From Anaeromyces robustus (Eukaryota > Neocallimastigomycota > Neocallimastigomycetes > Neocallimastigales > Neocallimastigaceae), in contig MCFG01000250.1 in the NCBI GenBank assembly GCA_002104895.1, positions 1-57,500 on the forward strand: a DNA stretch of 57,500 nucleotides, in the 5' to 3' direction. This document shows positions 21,349-32,038 of the stretch, in pieces. Below the pieces are notes generated by a model. The model had not been told where the DNA came from, searched no databases, and saw only the letters and a program-made list of their open reading frames with translations. How positions within the stretch are numbered: the stretch's first letter is position 1; every line of letters starts with the position of its first letter. Both the position numbers and the translations under genes were made by a program.

Positions 21349-22662
21349 TTATAAATTACTATTGCTTCTTATTATATTAATACTTAAATTACTATTATTT
21401 AAATTTAAATTACTGTTAGAATTATTATTACTTCTGTATAAATTAGATTTTCCAACAGTACTTATATTGGTATTACTTCCTTTTCCTTTTCTAAGAATAT
21501 TAATGAGACTTGAATTAATATGATTGGTACTATTATTATTACTGTTAACCGATGAATTGAGATTTACACCACATTCATATTCTCCTAATATATCAAGTTC
21601 TTTTTCTTTAAAGTAGGCTTTTACTACAGATGTATAATATATCTATATATTTTTAATATTTTTTTTATATTAAAATAAATAAATAAGAATTTTAAGTATT
21701 TCGAATTTTTTTTAAAAATGAAAATTTAATATATAAAAAAATAAAAAAAATAAAAAAAAGGGAAAACATTATAAAAAATAATACATATTAAAAATTTTTA
21801 TAATATTCAGATAATTACTATGAGTGCTATACAAATAATATGAAGTATTGATTGAATATATAGTTTTCTTTTTATATACTTTTTAATTTCTATATAGTCA
21901 TAGTCTACTTCTTCATCAAAATTATAATTATCTTCAATGTACGAATCCGCATATATAATAACTAAATTGTAATCATCATAAAAGATAGGCGAAAATAGTA
22001 AAGAAGAAAAATTACATATGAAACATGAAAGAGAAAAGAATAAATAAGTGGATATACATGTTATTATTTGTCTTATTAAAATTAAATGTTTGTTCTATAT
22101 AAAATTTAATATTATTAGTATAATGATATATAATCATTAAAAATTGATACAGAAAAAAAAATTATATATTAATATTATGAATAATTATTTTTATATTAGG
22201 TACAATATTGTGATTTTATATATTTAAATTTGATTATTATCTTTTTTTATTATTTCATTCATAAATTAGAATTTAACTATATTATAAATTATAATTACCC
22301 AATATATACCAATGATAAAAACGATAAGTGAAATACAAACTATTATAAGAAAGAAATAACAAGCTGTAGAAAGAGAAGAACTTATATCCTCATCAAACAT
22401 TTTATTCAAAAAATGTGTACCTATACATATACCCTATGTATAGTAAATAGAAAGTAGTAGGTATTAAAAATTATTAAATATTTATTAAATATTTATTAGA
22501 TATTAGCATTATATATTAATAATATAAATATATATATTTTACCATCATGAAAATACTTGAAACTACAGCCGATAAATCTTTTGATAAAAAATAAAAAAAG
22601 CAACACTTGCTTTTATCATTAAAACATTTTAGTTTTCGAATTTTTTCGATTATATTATACAT
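21349..22662 (-). CDS. Four-helix membrane protein, four exons, unknown function
   Basis: A gene assembled from small exons: 22662-22543, 22433-22299, 22094-21819 and 21642-21349. Every junction is GT-AG and phase 0, giving 274 aa and a TAA stop. No exon is long enough to stand out as an ORF, but the joined frame is open throughout. Four hydrophobic segments fall at about 22-45, 63-85, 92-118 and 157-180. Between the third and fourth is an acidic, Tyr/Asp-rich loop (DYNLVIIYADSYIEDNYN). The cytosolic C-terminal tail of about 90 residues is Ser/Asn-rich with a KGKGS patch. The topology recalls tetraspan proteins, but I see no CCG or other family motif, so no function is assigned. It is divergent from the Cys-rich gene to its right. 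Splice sites need transcript support. Confidence 0.72.
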
Positions 22663-23200
22663 TTTTACACATTTATTTATATATAAATTTTTTTTAAAAT
22701 AATTGAACTATTATATTATTATTCTTTTCTATTTTGTAATATTTTTTTAGTATATATGTTATATTTTTTATGTATATCTTTGTAATATATATGAATATTA
22801 CAATATATCTTATTAAATTTTTTTTTAAGTAAAATCTTTTTTTTTTTATTATATATATATATCTTTGACATATAAAATATAAAATAATATTTTATATTTA
22901 AAAAAATTTAATTAAGAATAAAATAAAATTTAAGTTTTATAACTTCTTTAAATGTATTTATTTAATTTTTCCTACTTTTTTTTATTATATAATAAGATTA
23001 TATATTAAAAATATTTTATTAATTTTCTTATATTGTTATCATTTAAAATTTTCCTATTCAATATATTTTAATATATTAATATGTTAAAAAGTTCTGTAAT
23101 AAAATAAAATTTTATATATGGTAAAAATTGTAATATTTTTATATTTAAAAGATACCGAAATAAATAAAATAAATAAAAAAATAAATATATAATAATAATA

Positions 23201-23256
<56 letters not shown>

Positions 23257-23307
23257 TATAATAATAATAATAATAATAATTAATATTAATATTTAAAATC
23301 ATTAACT
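22663..23307. other. Divergent promoter region
   Basis: 645 bp between the divergent four-helix and Cys-rich protein genes. It contains A/T runs, a TATATATAT tract at about 22850 and an (AAT)n tract at 23190-23280 that ends only about 25 bp before the ATG at 23308. No conserved motif is recognised. Confidence 0.6.
23190..23283. repeat. (AAT)n microsatellite just upstream of a start codon
   Basis: About 30 AAT/AATAATTATAATAAT units run to within 25 bp of the ATG of the Cys-rich protein gene, so they probably lie in its 5' leader or core promoter. Confidence 0.93.
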
Positions 23308-23802
23308 ATGACTTGTAAAGATAATGATAATATTTATGATATAATAGCAAAAACGTCAATGCCTGAACATCATGATGAAGAAATATTTATGAAAGAAACT
23401 AAAACCAATAATAATAATAATGATGATGATTATACTAATTTTTCAGAGATTGATAGTGAGTATGATAACAAAAAGAAGGTGAAAAAAGAAGTAATAGATA
23501 AAAGAGAAAAAATGAATACAATGGATCATTCAACTTGTTTTTTAGCCTATTTTTGTTGTATCCCATGTTTCGATGATGATGAAGAAGATAGGAATATGTG
23601 TAAAATGTGTGATGATTGTTGTGATGAATGTTATAAATCTTGTTGTGATTGTAAATGTTGTAAAAAAGTTGATATATGTGATTGTGAAATAGATGAATGC
23701 TTTTGTTTTTGTGACGATGATTGTAAATGTTGTAATTGTGGTGATTGTAATGATTGTAATTGTGGTGATTGCGGTAATTGTGATGGTTGCATTGTTATGT
23801 AA
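23308..23802 (+). CDS. Small cysteine-rich protein with C-terminal CaaX-like box
   Basis: Intronless frame of 164 aa. Residues 1-70 are polar and charged (Asp, Glu, Lys, Asn). Residues 72-164 hold 29 cysteines, arranged as CC, CxC and CxxC pairs among Asp, Asn, Gly and Lys (for example CKCCNCGDCNDCNCGDCGNC). The start of this half, CFLAYFCCIPCF, resembles a membrane-proximal palmitoylation cluster. The protein ends in CIVM, which fits a CaaX prenylation box (last residue Met would favour farnesyl). There is no signal peptide, so the Cys-rich part would face the cytosol. Metal binding in the manner of metallothioneins and lipid anchoring are both inferences. I do not recognise a named family. 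Stop is TAA at 23800. A Thr/Ile-rich frame on the other strand is a shadow. Confidence 0.8.
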   Translation: MTCKDNDNIYDIIAKTSMPEHHDEEIFMKETKTNNNNNDDDYTNFSEIDSEYDNKKKVKKEVIDKREKMNTMDHSTCFLAYFCCIPCFDDDEEDRNMCKMCDDCCDECYKSCCDCKCCKKVDICDCEIDECFCFCDDDCKCCNCGDCNDCNCGDCGNCDGCIVM

Positions 23803-24385
23803 TGTATAAATACATATTGGAAAAAAAATAATAAAAAGTGGAAGAAAAATTAAAAAAAAAACAAAAAAAAAAAAAAAAGGAGTATATGAAATTAAGAATG
23901 TAATAGCTTTCAATAAGATGAATAATGCTTATTTATGAAGAAAAGAAATAAAAAAAATAAAGGAAAAAGAAGGAAAGATAATATAAATGGAAGTTGTTAA
24001 AATATTATATTATTACAAATCTATAATATAGTAAATGTTTTAATTATTATATTGAAGTTACTATTATTGATATTTTTTATTATCTTTAAAAAATAATACA
24101 TGTATTATTTTTTTAGCATTTTATCCACTTTTTTAAATAATTCAAACTCATTTTGTAAAATTAAATTATAAATAAAGTAATACTGATAATTAAAGTAATA
24201 AATACAATATATTAATTATTGTAATAATATTAAAACAGAAATATCAAAAATTATTAAATGTAAAGAGAATAAAAACATAATAATTGTGTAATAAAATTAT
24301 AAATTGTATAATAATGTGAAAGAAAAAAGTTTCAAGGAGTTTTCGTTATAAATTTCATATTTATATGTATCTATTTTGAATTTTA

Positions 24386-24594
24386 TTACTTTAACTCCAT
24401 TTCATCTTTTATAATTCAAATAAATAATAATTTTGTCTAAATATATATATATAATTTTATATATATATCTTAAATCTTATTCTTTTCATTAAAAAGGAGT
24501 TAAAGTAATAATTTTGTCTAAATATATATATATAAAATTATATATATATATTTAGACAAAATTATTATTTATTTGAATTATAAAAGATGAAATG
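24386..24594. repeat. Nested perfect palindrome (MITE-like)
   Basis: 24398-24468 and its reverse complement up to 24594 match over about 70 bp, including CATTTCATCTTTTATAATTC and ATAATTTTGTCTAAATATAT. Inside, GTCTAAATATAT…ATATATTTAGAC forms a second, smaller palindrome (about 24512-24556). ATTACTTTAACTCC at 24386 recurs inverted at about 24495-24508. The arms are identical, implying a recent origin or active correction. Confidence 0.85.
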
Positions 24595-25253
24595 AAGATC
24601 TAAAACTATTTTTAGTATATATAAATAAAACATATTATTTGAAAGAAACTAATTATAAATTTTATTATAAAGTATGAATATTTATAAGAAATATTATAAT
24701 CAACAAGAAAAAAAATTTAATAAATAATTGTATAATAATAATTATAATAATAACTAATTAATATACACTAATTAATTAATATATACTAATTAATAATTAT
24801 AGTCATCATAATATATTAATTTGAAATAAAAAAGATTATAATATACTTATAACAAAGAAAGAATAATTCAAAAAAAATAAAAAAAATATTTTTATAATTA
24901 TATTTTGTTAATATATAATGTTTTTCTTATAATTAACTATTAATTATAATAACTAGAAAAAAAGAATACAAAGAATCTATTAAAAAATATTTATAATAGA
25001 TTAGATACAATATTTTTTAATAGAAATATTGAATGTTTGATTTTTTTTTTTATTTTATTTTCTCAATTTTTTATTTAAACAGATATAAATTTTCATTTAA
25101 AGGTATAAATAATTTTAATATTTAATAGTTAAAAATTCATAAATTCTCACTAACTGATAAACGAAAGAGCTGAAGAATGAGGTTTATTATATTAATATAT
25201 AGTCATATAATTTTTAACCATACTCGGATATAATTACATATTATTAATAATAT

Positions 25254-25525
25254 ATTTTATATATTTATTTATTTATTTATATATATTTATTTATTTATAT
25301 ATATTTATATTTATTTATTTATTTATATATATTTATTTATTTATCTATTATATTTATTTATTTATTTATATATTTATATTTATTTATTTATTTATTTATA
25401 TATATTTATATTTATTTATTTATTTATTTATTATTTATAGATTTATATTTATTTATTTATTTATATATATATATATTTATTTATTATATTTATTTATTTA
25501 TTTATTTATTTAATAATTTATATAT

Positions 25526-25580
<55 letters not shown>

Positions 25581-25582
25581 TT
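25254..25582. repeat. TTTA-rich simple repeat tract
   Basis: Long runs of TTTA with TATATA and ATTTATATTT interruptions, ending in a pure TTTA run. It shows no period longer than the simple unit and no coding potential. Confidence 0.9.
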
Positions 25583-26256
25583 TTTTATTAAAAAAAAAGT
25601 GGTTGATTCAAATTAAAAAATGTTAATATAATTTAATTATTCTTTAATTATTAAAGAATATGTACACAAAGTATTAAAATTATAATTAATAAAGTTTATG
25701 AATGTTTTTAATAAATATTTAATATAAACGGCTAATTCAAGAGTATTACATAATATAAATAATTTAAAATTAATTTTTAATATTTTTAATATAAATATAT
25801 AAAATTATTATGATACTATATATATTGTTTTTATATACCAATCAAGAAGGAAGAAAATTCTTTTTAAACATTATTAAATGAATAAATAAATATTAAAATA
25901 AACAAAATTTCTAATTGAAATAAATAAATAAAATAATAATTTAAATAAATATAAAAAATAGTTCAGTATTTTAGATAAATAAAATAAATAAAATAAATAA
26001 ATAACTATAGATAATAATTATGTAATTAAATAAATTTTTATAGAATTAAATATATAAAAATATTTAAATATATAATTAGTTTTTTTTAATTAATTGTATA
26101 TTATAATATAAATTATTTAATTAAAATAAATATAAAGATTATTTATATTATGAACACGTGATATGTTCGTAATAAATAATATTTTTCAAACTTTTTCAAT
26201 ATTTTTTCTTTGAAAAAAAAATTTAAAAAAATATAAAGATAAAAGTAACCCTATTA

Positions 26257-26285
26257 ATAAATAAATAAATAAATATATAAATGAA

Positions 26286-26356
<71 letters not shown>

Positions 26357-26421
26357 ATAGGATATGAATAAATAAATGAATAAATAAATATAAATATATA
26401 AATAAATAAATAAATGAATAA

Positions 26422-26505
<84 letters not shown>

Positions 26506-26510
26506 AAATA
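26257..26510. repeat. (AAAT)n microsatellite upstream of the protease gene
   Basis: AAAT units with GGATATG and GAATGAAT interruptions, ending 55 bp before the protease ATG. A short array of AGAAATT units follows at 26517-26556. Confidence 0.93.
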
Positions 26511-26564
26511 GATAAATTAGAAATTAGAAATTAGAAATTAAAATTAGAAATTAGCATTTCTAAA

Positions 26565-29500
26565 ATGAATATTTATTTCTCTTATATAATAATTTTGTTA
26601 TTTAACTATATAATAGGAATATATGCTGAAAATGCATATTATATAGTAACAATTTTAAGAAAAAAATCAGATAATAATTATGATGATGAAAGCCAAGAAA
26701 TTCAACAAAAAATTGATGAATTAGTCAATGACCGTATGAATGATATTTATAATGTCATTGAAGATAATAAAGAATCATATAAATCAAGAAATGGTAAACA
26801 AGATAAAAAATTAAATGAATTAAATACGGCACCTTTGAAAAAACGTCAAAACAAAAAGAAAACAAAATATTTTTTTGTTAATAAAAGAAATAAAAATCAT
26901 TTTAAACGTTTTATCGAGTTATCAAATCTTAATAATACTGAAATAGATACAGAATATATTCCATTTGAATCTAAATTGGTTAATTATATTTGTCCTATTT
27001 CTAATTATTATGCTATTAATGTTTATCTTTCAGAGGAAACAGCAAAAATTGTTAGAAATTTAAAAAATGTTAAATCTTGTGAGAAATCAACTTCATTAAA
27101 ATATGATAATTCTGTTGATAAATTACACAATAAAAGAGCAAATGCATATTATGATATCAATTCAATTCAAAGGGAAACAAATTGGCCAGAAGTCAGTGTA
27201 CAAGATTTTACTTATACACCAAATCATTTATCATTACTTTCTCAATCACCATCCAGTCAACAATCTTTTGATAATAATTATTATTATTCAAGTACTGCGG
27301 GTCATGGTATTGATATTTATTTCCTTGATGAAGGTATTATTATTGACCCAAAGAATTATGATACTTATGAGGGAACACCATACGAACGTACAGTAACTTG
27401 TGATGCTATTGCTGATATTGAAGAACTCCATGAAATGAAAACTGAAGAAGAAAAAAGAAATTGTGTTGCTGATGATATTGATTATCCAGAACATGGTATT
27501 GCTGTATCTTCAGTAGCAGGTGGAACTGTTGTTGGTGTTGCTAAAAATGCTAATATTCATATGATGGTTACTTATAATTCAAATATTAGTGTATTGAGAA
27601 GTCTTGATTATATTTTATTGAAAGCTAATCCTCATAAAACAGTTATTAATATATCTTTAAGTGGTAAAACCTATTTTAAAATAGAAGAAGATAAACTTAA
27701 TGATTTAATTGATAAAGGTTTCATTATTACTGTTTCAGCAGGTAATAATCATAAGAATTATTGTGGTGATAAATTTAGTAAAAATTTCATGAGTTATATG
27801 GGTTATCGTAAGGCAATTGCTGTTGGTGCTACAGATTCAGCAGTATATGATGGACATTATCGTAGAGCTGAATATTCTAATTTTGGAGATTGTATTGATA
27901 TTTTTGCTCCAGGCGATGTTACTATACCGGACTTGAGAGAGAATACTAATTTAAATTCTTATACTAGTGTCAGAGGAACTTCATTTGCTGCTCCTATTGT
28001 TGCAGGAGTTGCAGCTTCTATAATGGCTGAACATCCTGATATTGAATTTACTAATGAATTAATGAGACAAACCTTAAATGAAATGTCCATTAAGGATGCT
28101 ATTGATAATATAGGTTCTTCAGATACACCAAATAGATTTATTAACAATGGTAAACGTAGTGTTTACTCTCCAGATAATACTACATGTGATATTAATAATC
28201 CATGTTCAGATGGTTGTTGTTCTAAAGAAGGTAAATGTGTTAGAATTCAAAATGATATTGAGAATAAATGTCTTATTGAAAATGGTTGTCAAAGTGATTC
28301 TGGTTTTTGTACTACCAAGACAAAGTCAATCAATGAATGTCAAAATGAAATTAAAGAGAATAAGGAATGTCAAGTAGATTTTACTGATTTTGACAAGATG
28401 AGTAAAAAGAATAAAATTAATGGATGTAAAATTTTTAGATCTGATAAATGTCAAACCTTTTATAAAAATCAAAGTCAAAATTCTTCTAAATCAATTTGTA
28501 CCATAGCTAAAAAACATAAATCCTTTGGATTTATTAATACTTTTAATACTGAAGTATTTGATCAATATACTAGCAAATGTGATTCATTAATTAAAGAAAA
28601 TAAATATGAATGTATGGAATATTTAGATAGTAAATATGAGCGATGTTCTTTGGAATATGTTTCATTAGATGAGTTAAGTGAATATAATAAAGATTCTCTA
28701 ATTGAAAAATGCTTATTTATACAGTCCGAGGAATGTCACTATTTCTACAATAATATTCAAGATATTATCAATGAAAATTCTTCATGTACCTTTTTACGTG
28801 ATGAATTTTCATTAGATATTTTTAAAGAACTTGAATTAAGTAATAGTTTTAAAAGTTATGCAAAATTTAATGATAATTGCAATAAACTGTTAAATAATAT
28901 TGAGGATGAATGTAATAAAGAGTTAGAGAAAAATAAGGAATGTTTCATTGATTTTAATAGTAAAATGAGTGTAGATGATATTGTCAATAAATGTACCATT
29001 TTCAAAGCAAAAAAATGTGAAGATTTATTCTATAGTTTAGATCCAATTCCTGTATGTACTTATGCTCATAACTCTGAATATGCATCTATTGTTAAGAAAT
29101 TAGGTAAAATTAATAATAATTATAAATCTAATTGTAATAACAATAAAAATAAGACGTTCAAGAAAAATATCATTAATAATTGTAAAAAGGAAATGCAAAC
29201 TATAAGTGAATGCTTATTTGATCATTATCCAGGTATGAGTAATAATGAATTAAATGAAAAATGTGCCACTTTAAAAAATAAAAAATGTAAAAAATATTTT
29301 GATGAACCTATTAATGATATTCCTGTTTGTACTTTAGTAAATAATTATGATGAAGAATTATTTGGCAAATATCTTGATATGATTATGAAATCTTCTGATC
29401 AATCTTTTGATAATTATCGTTTATGTCATATGGATAAAGAAACAGTAATTAAAGATTGTGAAGATAAAATTAAAAAAGAAAAAATTTCATCTTGTTTATT

Positions 29501-30563
29501 AAATGGTCATCCATCCAATGATGTTGATTTTCAATATCAATGTTTCAAATTTTTAAATGCTGATTGTTTAGAATTTTATGAAGAACCATATATTAGACTT
29601 CCTGAATGTCGTTCAGCTCAATCTTATAAACAATTTAATATCTTTACTGTGAATGATCCTCAATATAAATTTTATTTTGATAATTGTTATAGTGTTGTTG
29701 GAATACCAAGTGCTACTACTACTACTACAACTACTTCAAAGTCAGCTGCCATGAAAACTACTTATACTATTACTACTACTACTACTAAAAAATCTTCACA
29801 AAAACCAACTACTACTACTAAAAAATCTTCACAAAAACCAACTACTACTACTACTAAAAAATCTTCACAAAAACCAACTACTACTACTATTACTAAAAAA
29901 TCTTCACAAAAACCAACAACAACAACAACAAAGAAAACTAATAAAACTACAACTACTAAATCTTCACAAAAACCAATAACAACTACAACAACAAAGAAAA
30001 CTAATAAAACTACAACTACAAAATCTTCACAAAAACCAATAACAACTACAACTACAAAGAAGACTAATAAAACTACAACTACTAAATCTTCTCATAAACC
30101 AGTAACAACTACAACTACAAAGAAAACTAATAAAACTACAACTACAAAATCTTCACAAAAACCAATAACAACTACAACAAAGAAAACTAATAAAACAACA
30201 ACTACAAAGAAAACTAATAAAACTACAACTACTAAATCTTCTCGTAAACCAGTAACAACAACTACAAAGAAGACTAATAAAACTACAACTACTAAATCTT
30301 CTCGTAAACCAGTAACAACAACTACAAAGAAAACTAATAAAACCACCACTAGATCACTACAAAAGGCCTCAGTAAAGAACGTCAATAAATCAATTACTAC
30401 CACAACAATAGCATCAATTTCAACATTTACTCCCACTTCTTTAGATAATAAAATAAATAAAAAAGTAATCACTATCACAAAAATTTCAACAACCACACTT
30501 AAAAATTATAAAACAGTTATTATAAAAAAATTAATTAAGAAAAGAATTAAAAATAATAATTAA
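26565..30563 (+). CDS. Secreted subtilisin-like serine protease with six-Cys repeats and Thr-rich tail
   Basis: Intronless, 1332 aa. A signal peptide (1-21, ending IYA) is followed by a propeptide region (about 25-235) and a proteinase K/subtilase (S8) domain at about 240-530. All catalytic residues are visible: Asp255 (FLDEG), His310 (PEHG), oxyanion Asn394 (SAGNN) and Ser473 (GTSFAAP). At about 540-585 lies a small Cys patch (PCSDGCCSKEGKC…GCQSDSGFC) like a degenerate hevein/CBM18 chitin-binding domain. Residues about 595-1045 are five repeats of 85-100 aa, each with six cysteines spaced about C-x9-C-x16-C-x7-C-x13-C-x30-C. From 1050 to 1265 the chain is Thr/Lys repeats (TTTTKSSQKP, TTKKTNKT), probably an O-glycosylated linker, then a basic end. 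No dockerin is seen. It likely acts outside the cell or on the wall; substrates are unknown. Confidence 0.92.
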   Translation: MNIYFSYIIILLFNYIIGIYAENAYYIVTILRKKSDNNYDDESQEIQQKIDELVNDRMNDIYNVIEDNKESYKSRNGKQDKKLNELNTAPLKKRQNKKKTKYFFVNKRNKNHFKRFIELSNLNNTEIDTEYIPFESKLVNYICPISNYYAINVYLSEETAKIVRNLKNVKSCEKSTSLKYDNSVDKLHNKRANAYYDINSIQRETNWPEVSVQDFTYTPNHLSLLSQSPSSQQSFDNNYYYSSTAGHGIDIYFLDEGIIIDPKNYDTYEGTPYERTVTCDAIADIEELHEMKTEEEKRNCVADDIDYPEHGIAVSSVAGGTVVGVAKNANIHMMVTYNSNISVLRSLDYILLKANPHKTVINISLSGKTYFKIEEDKLNDLIDKGFIITVSAGNNHKNYCGDKFSKNFMSYMGYRKAIAVGATDSAVYDGHYRRAEYSNFGDCIDIFAPGDVTIPDLRENTNLNSYTSVRGTSFAAPIVAGVAASIMAEHPDIEFTNELMRQTLNEMSIKDAIDNIGSSDTPNRFINNGKRSVYSPDNTTCDINNPCSDGCCSKEGKCVRIQNDIENKCLIENGCQSDSGFCTTKTKSINECQNEIKENKECQVDFTDFDKMSKKNKINGCKIFRSDKCQTFYKNQSQNSSKSICTIAKKHKSFGFINTFNTEVFDQYTSKCDSLIKENKYECMEYLDSKYERCSLEYVSLDELSEYNKDSLIEKCLFIQSEECHYFYNNIQDIINENSSCTFLRDEFSLDIFKELELSNSFKSYAKFNDNCNKLLNNIEDECNKELEKNKECFIDFNSKMSVDDIVNKCTIFKAKKCEDLFYSLDPIPVCTYAHNSEYASIVKKLGKINNNYKSNCNNNKNKTFKKNIINNCKKEMQTISECLFDHYPGMSNNELNEKCATLKNKKCKKYFDEPINDIPVCTLVNNYDEELFGKYLDMIMKSSDQSFDNYRLCHMDKETVIKDCEDKIKKEKISSCLLNGHPSNDVDFQYQCFKFLNADCLEFYEEPYIRLPECRSAQSYKQFNIFTVNDPQYKFYFDNCYSVVGIPSATTTTTTTSKSAAMKTTYTITTTTTKKSSQKPTTTTKKSSQKPTTTTTKKSSQKPTTTTITKKSSQKPTTTTTKKTNKTTTTKSSQKPITTTTTKKTNKTTTTKSSQKPITTTTTKKTNKTTTTKSSHKPVTTTTTKKTNKTTTTKSSQKPITTTTKKTNKTTTTKKTNKTTTTKSSRKPVTTTTKKTNKTTTTKSSRKPVTTTTKKTNKTTTRSLQKASVKNVNKSITTTTIASISTFTPTSLDNKINKKVITITKISTTTLKNYKTVIIKKLIKKRIKNNN
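29713..30352 (+). repeat. Coding tandem repeat for the Thr/Lys-rich protease tail
   Basis: Units of about 36-66 bp encode KKSSQKPTTTT at the left and KKTNKTTTTKSS(Q/H/R)KP(I/V)TTTT further right. Later copies are nearly identical at the DNA level, suggesting recent expansion by slippage or unequal exchange. Confidence 0.9.
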
Positions 30564-32038
30564 ATAAAATAAGAATTTATTTAATAAAAAATAATAATAT
30601 TTATTTATATTTAAATATAAAAAAGATTTATTTATATCAAAGATAAAGCATTATAGAAATAAGTATAAAAAAAATAATATTTATTACAATAATATATAAT
30701 ATAATATCATATACTACAATATAATATAATATAATATAATATAATATAATATAATATAATATTTATTACAATAATATATAATATAATATCATATACTATA
30801 CTATACTATAATATAATATAATATAATATAATATAATATTAAAAATATCATATAATAAAATAGATTTAATTATAATATTTTAATATTTTAATAATATTAC
30901 AAAATAATATATTAGTTTAAAACAATCAATTATAATAATAATAATAATAACAATAATAATAATAATAATAGAAATAATTTATTTTTTTGTTATTCTTGTA
31001 TAAAAATATTTAAATTATTTTTTTTTCTTTTAGTAATATGTGTAAAAATATTAAAACAAAAATTATAAATTTGTATAAATATATATAAATTTATACCTAT
31101 GTAATAACTAATCAATCAATCAATCAATGTATTTATTTATTTATTTATTCATTCAACAAAAGCAAATCAAAAACAAAAATAACAAAAACAAAGTTAACAA
31201 ATTTAATAATTGATTTATTAAATAATATAATTTATTAATGTAAAAAAAAAAGCAAAAAAGCAAAAAAGCAAAACAATACAACAAAACAACAAAATATAAA
31301 AAAACAACAAAATATAACAAAACAACAAAATATAAAAAAAAATATAGAATAATAATAATGTTATTATTAATATCTTATTAATAAATAAAAGTGTTTTTAC
31401 TTTTTTTTTTTTTTAAAAAAAAAAAAAAAATAAAAATATTTTATTAATATAATAGATAATAAAATCAAAAATTATATGTAGTATAGTTTTTACATATATG
31501 AACATTTCAATATATGAAAAATTTTACATATATATAAAATATTCCAAAAATGTGGAAAATAAAAAATAAAATATAAATAAAAAAAAAAAAGTGGATAGAT
31601 TAAAAATAATTAATAAAATAAAAAAAAAATATCAATAATGTATTATTCATTTTTTTTTATTTATAAAAAAGGAAATAAAAGTAAAAATAAAAATAAAAAA
31701 AAATAAAAAATAAAAAATAAAAAAAAAGAAATTTCCAATTAAATATTTTAATCACACATTAAAAAATAAATAATAATAAATATATAAAGTTTATAACTTT
31801 TTATTTATTATTTATTATTTATTATTTATTATTTATTATTTATTATTTATTATTTATTATTTATTATTTATTATTAATATTATTATATTATTATTTTATT
31901 TATAATTTTTTTTATTTATAATTTTTTTTATTTATTATTTATTTATTATTATTTATTATTATTTATTATTATTTATTATTATTTATAATTTTTTTTATTA
32001 TTATGATTATTATTTTATTAATTATTAATTATTATTTA
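30564..32038. other. Convergent intergenic region with simple repeats
   Basis: This lies between the 3' ends of the protease (+) and the RNF213-like gene (-). About 30677-30840 holds two copies of an ATAATATATAATATAATATC block followed by (ATAAT)n. At 31245-31340 are CAAAAAAG and CAACAAAATATAA repeats, and at 31798-31880 a (TTATTTA)n run. No gene is supported. Confidence 0.65.

Larger units (their letters stand above)
23803..26564. other. Intergenic region with large palindrome and TTTA repeats
   Basis: No coding sequence is found. It holds the nested palindrome at 24386-24594 and a 330-bp TTTA/TATA-rich tract at 25254-25582. Next to the protease gene are a 250-bp AAAT tract at 26257-26510 and a short (AGAAATT)n run at 26517-26556. 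A slightly less AT-rich patch near 25145-25240 has no recognisable identity. Confidence 0.6.

Noticed and set aside
23084-23302. Poly-tyrosine frame on the minus strand
   Set aside because: Produced by the (AAT)n tract in front of the Cys-rich gene.
23542-23913. Thr/Ile-rich frame on the minus strand
   Set aside because: Antisense shadow of the Cys-rich gene, whose frame has a clear pattern and normal start.
30092-30496. Val-rich frame on the minus strand
   Set aside because: It is antisense to the Thr/Lys repeat tail of the protease; composition alone keeps it open.
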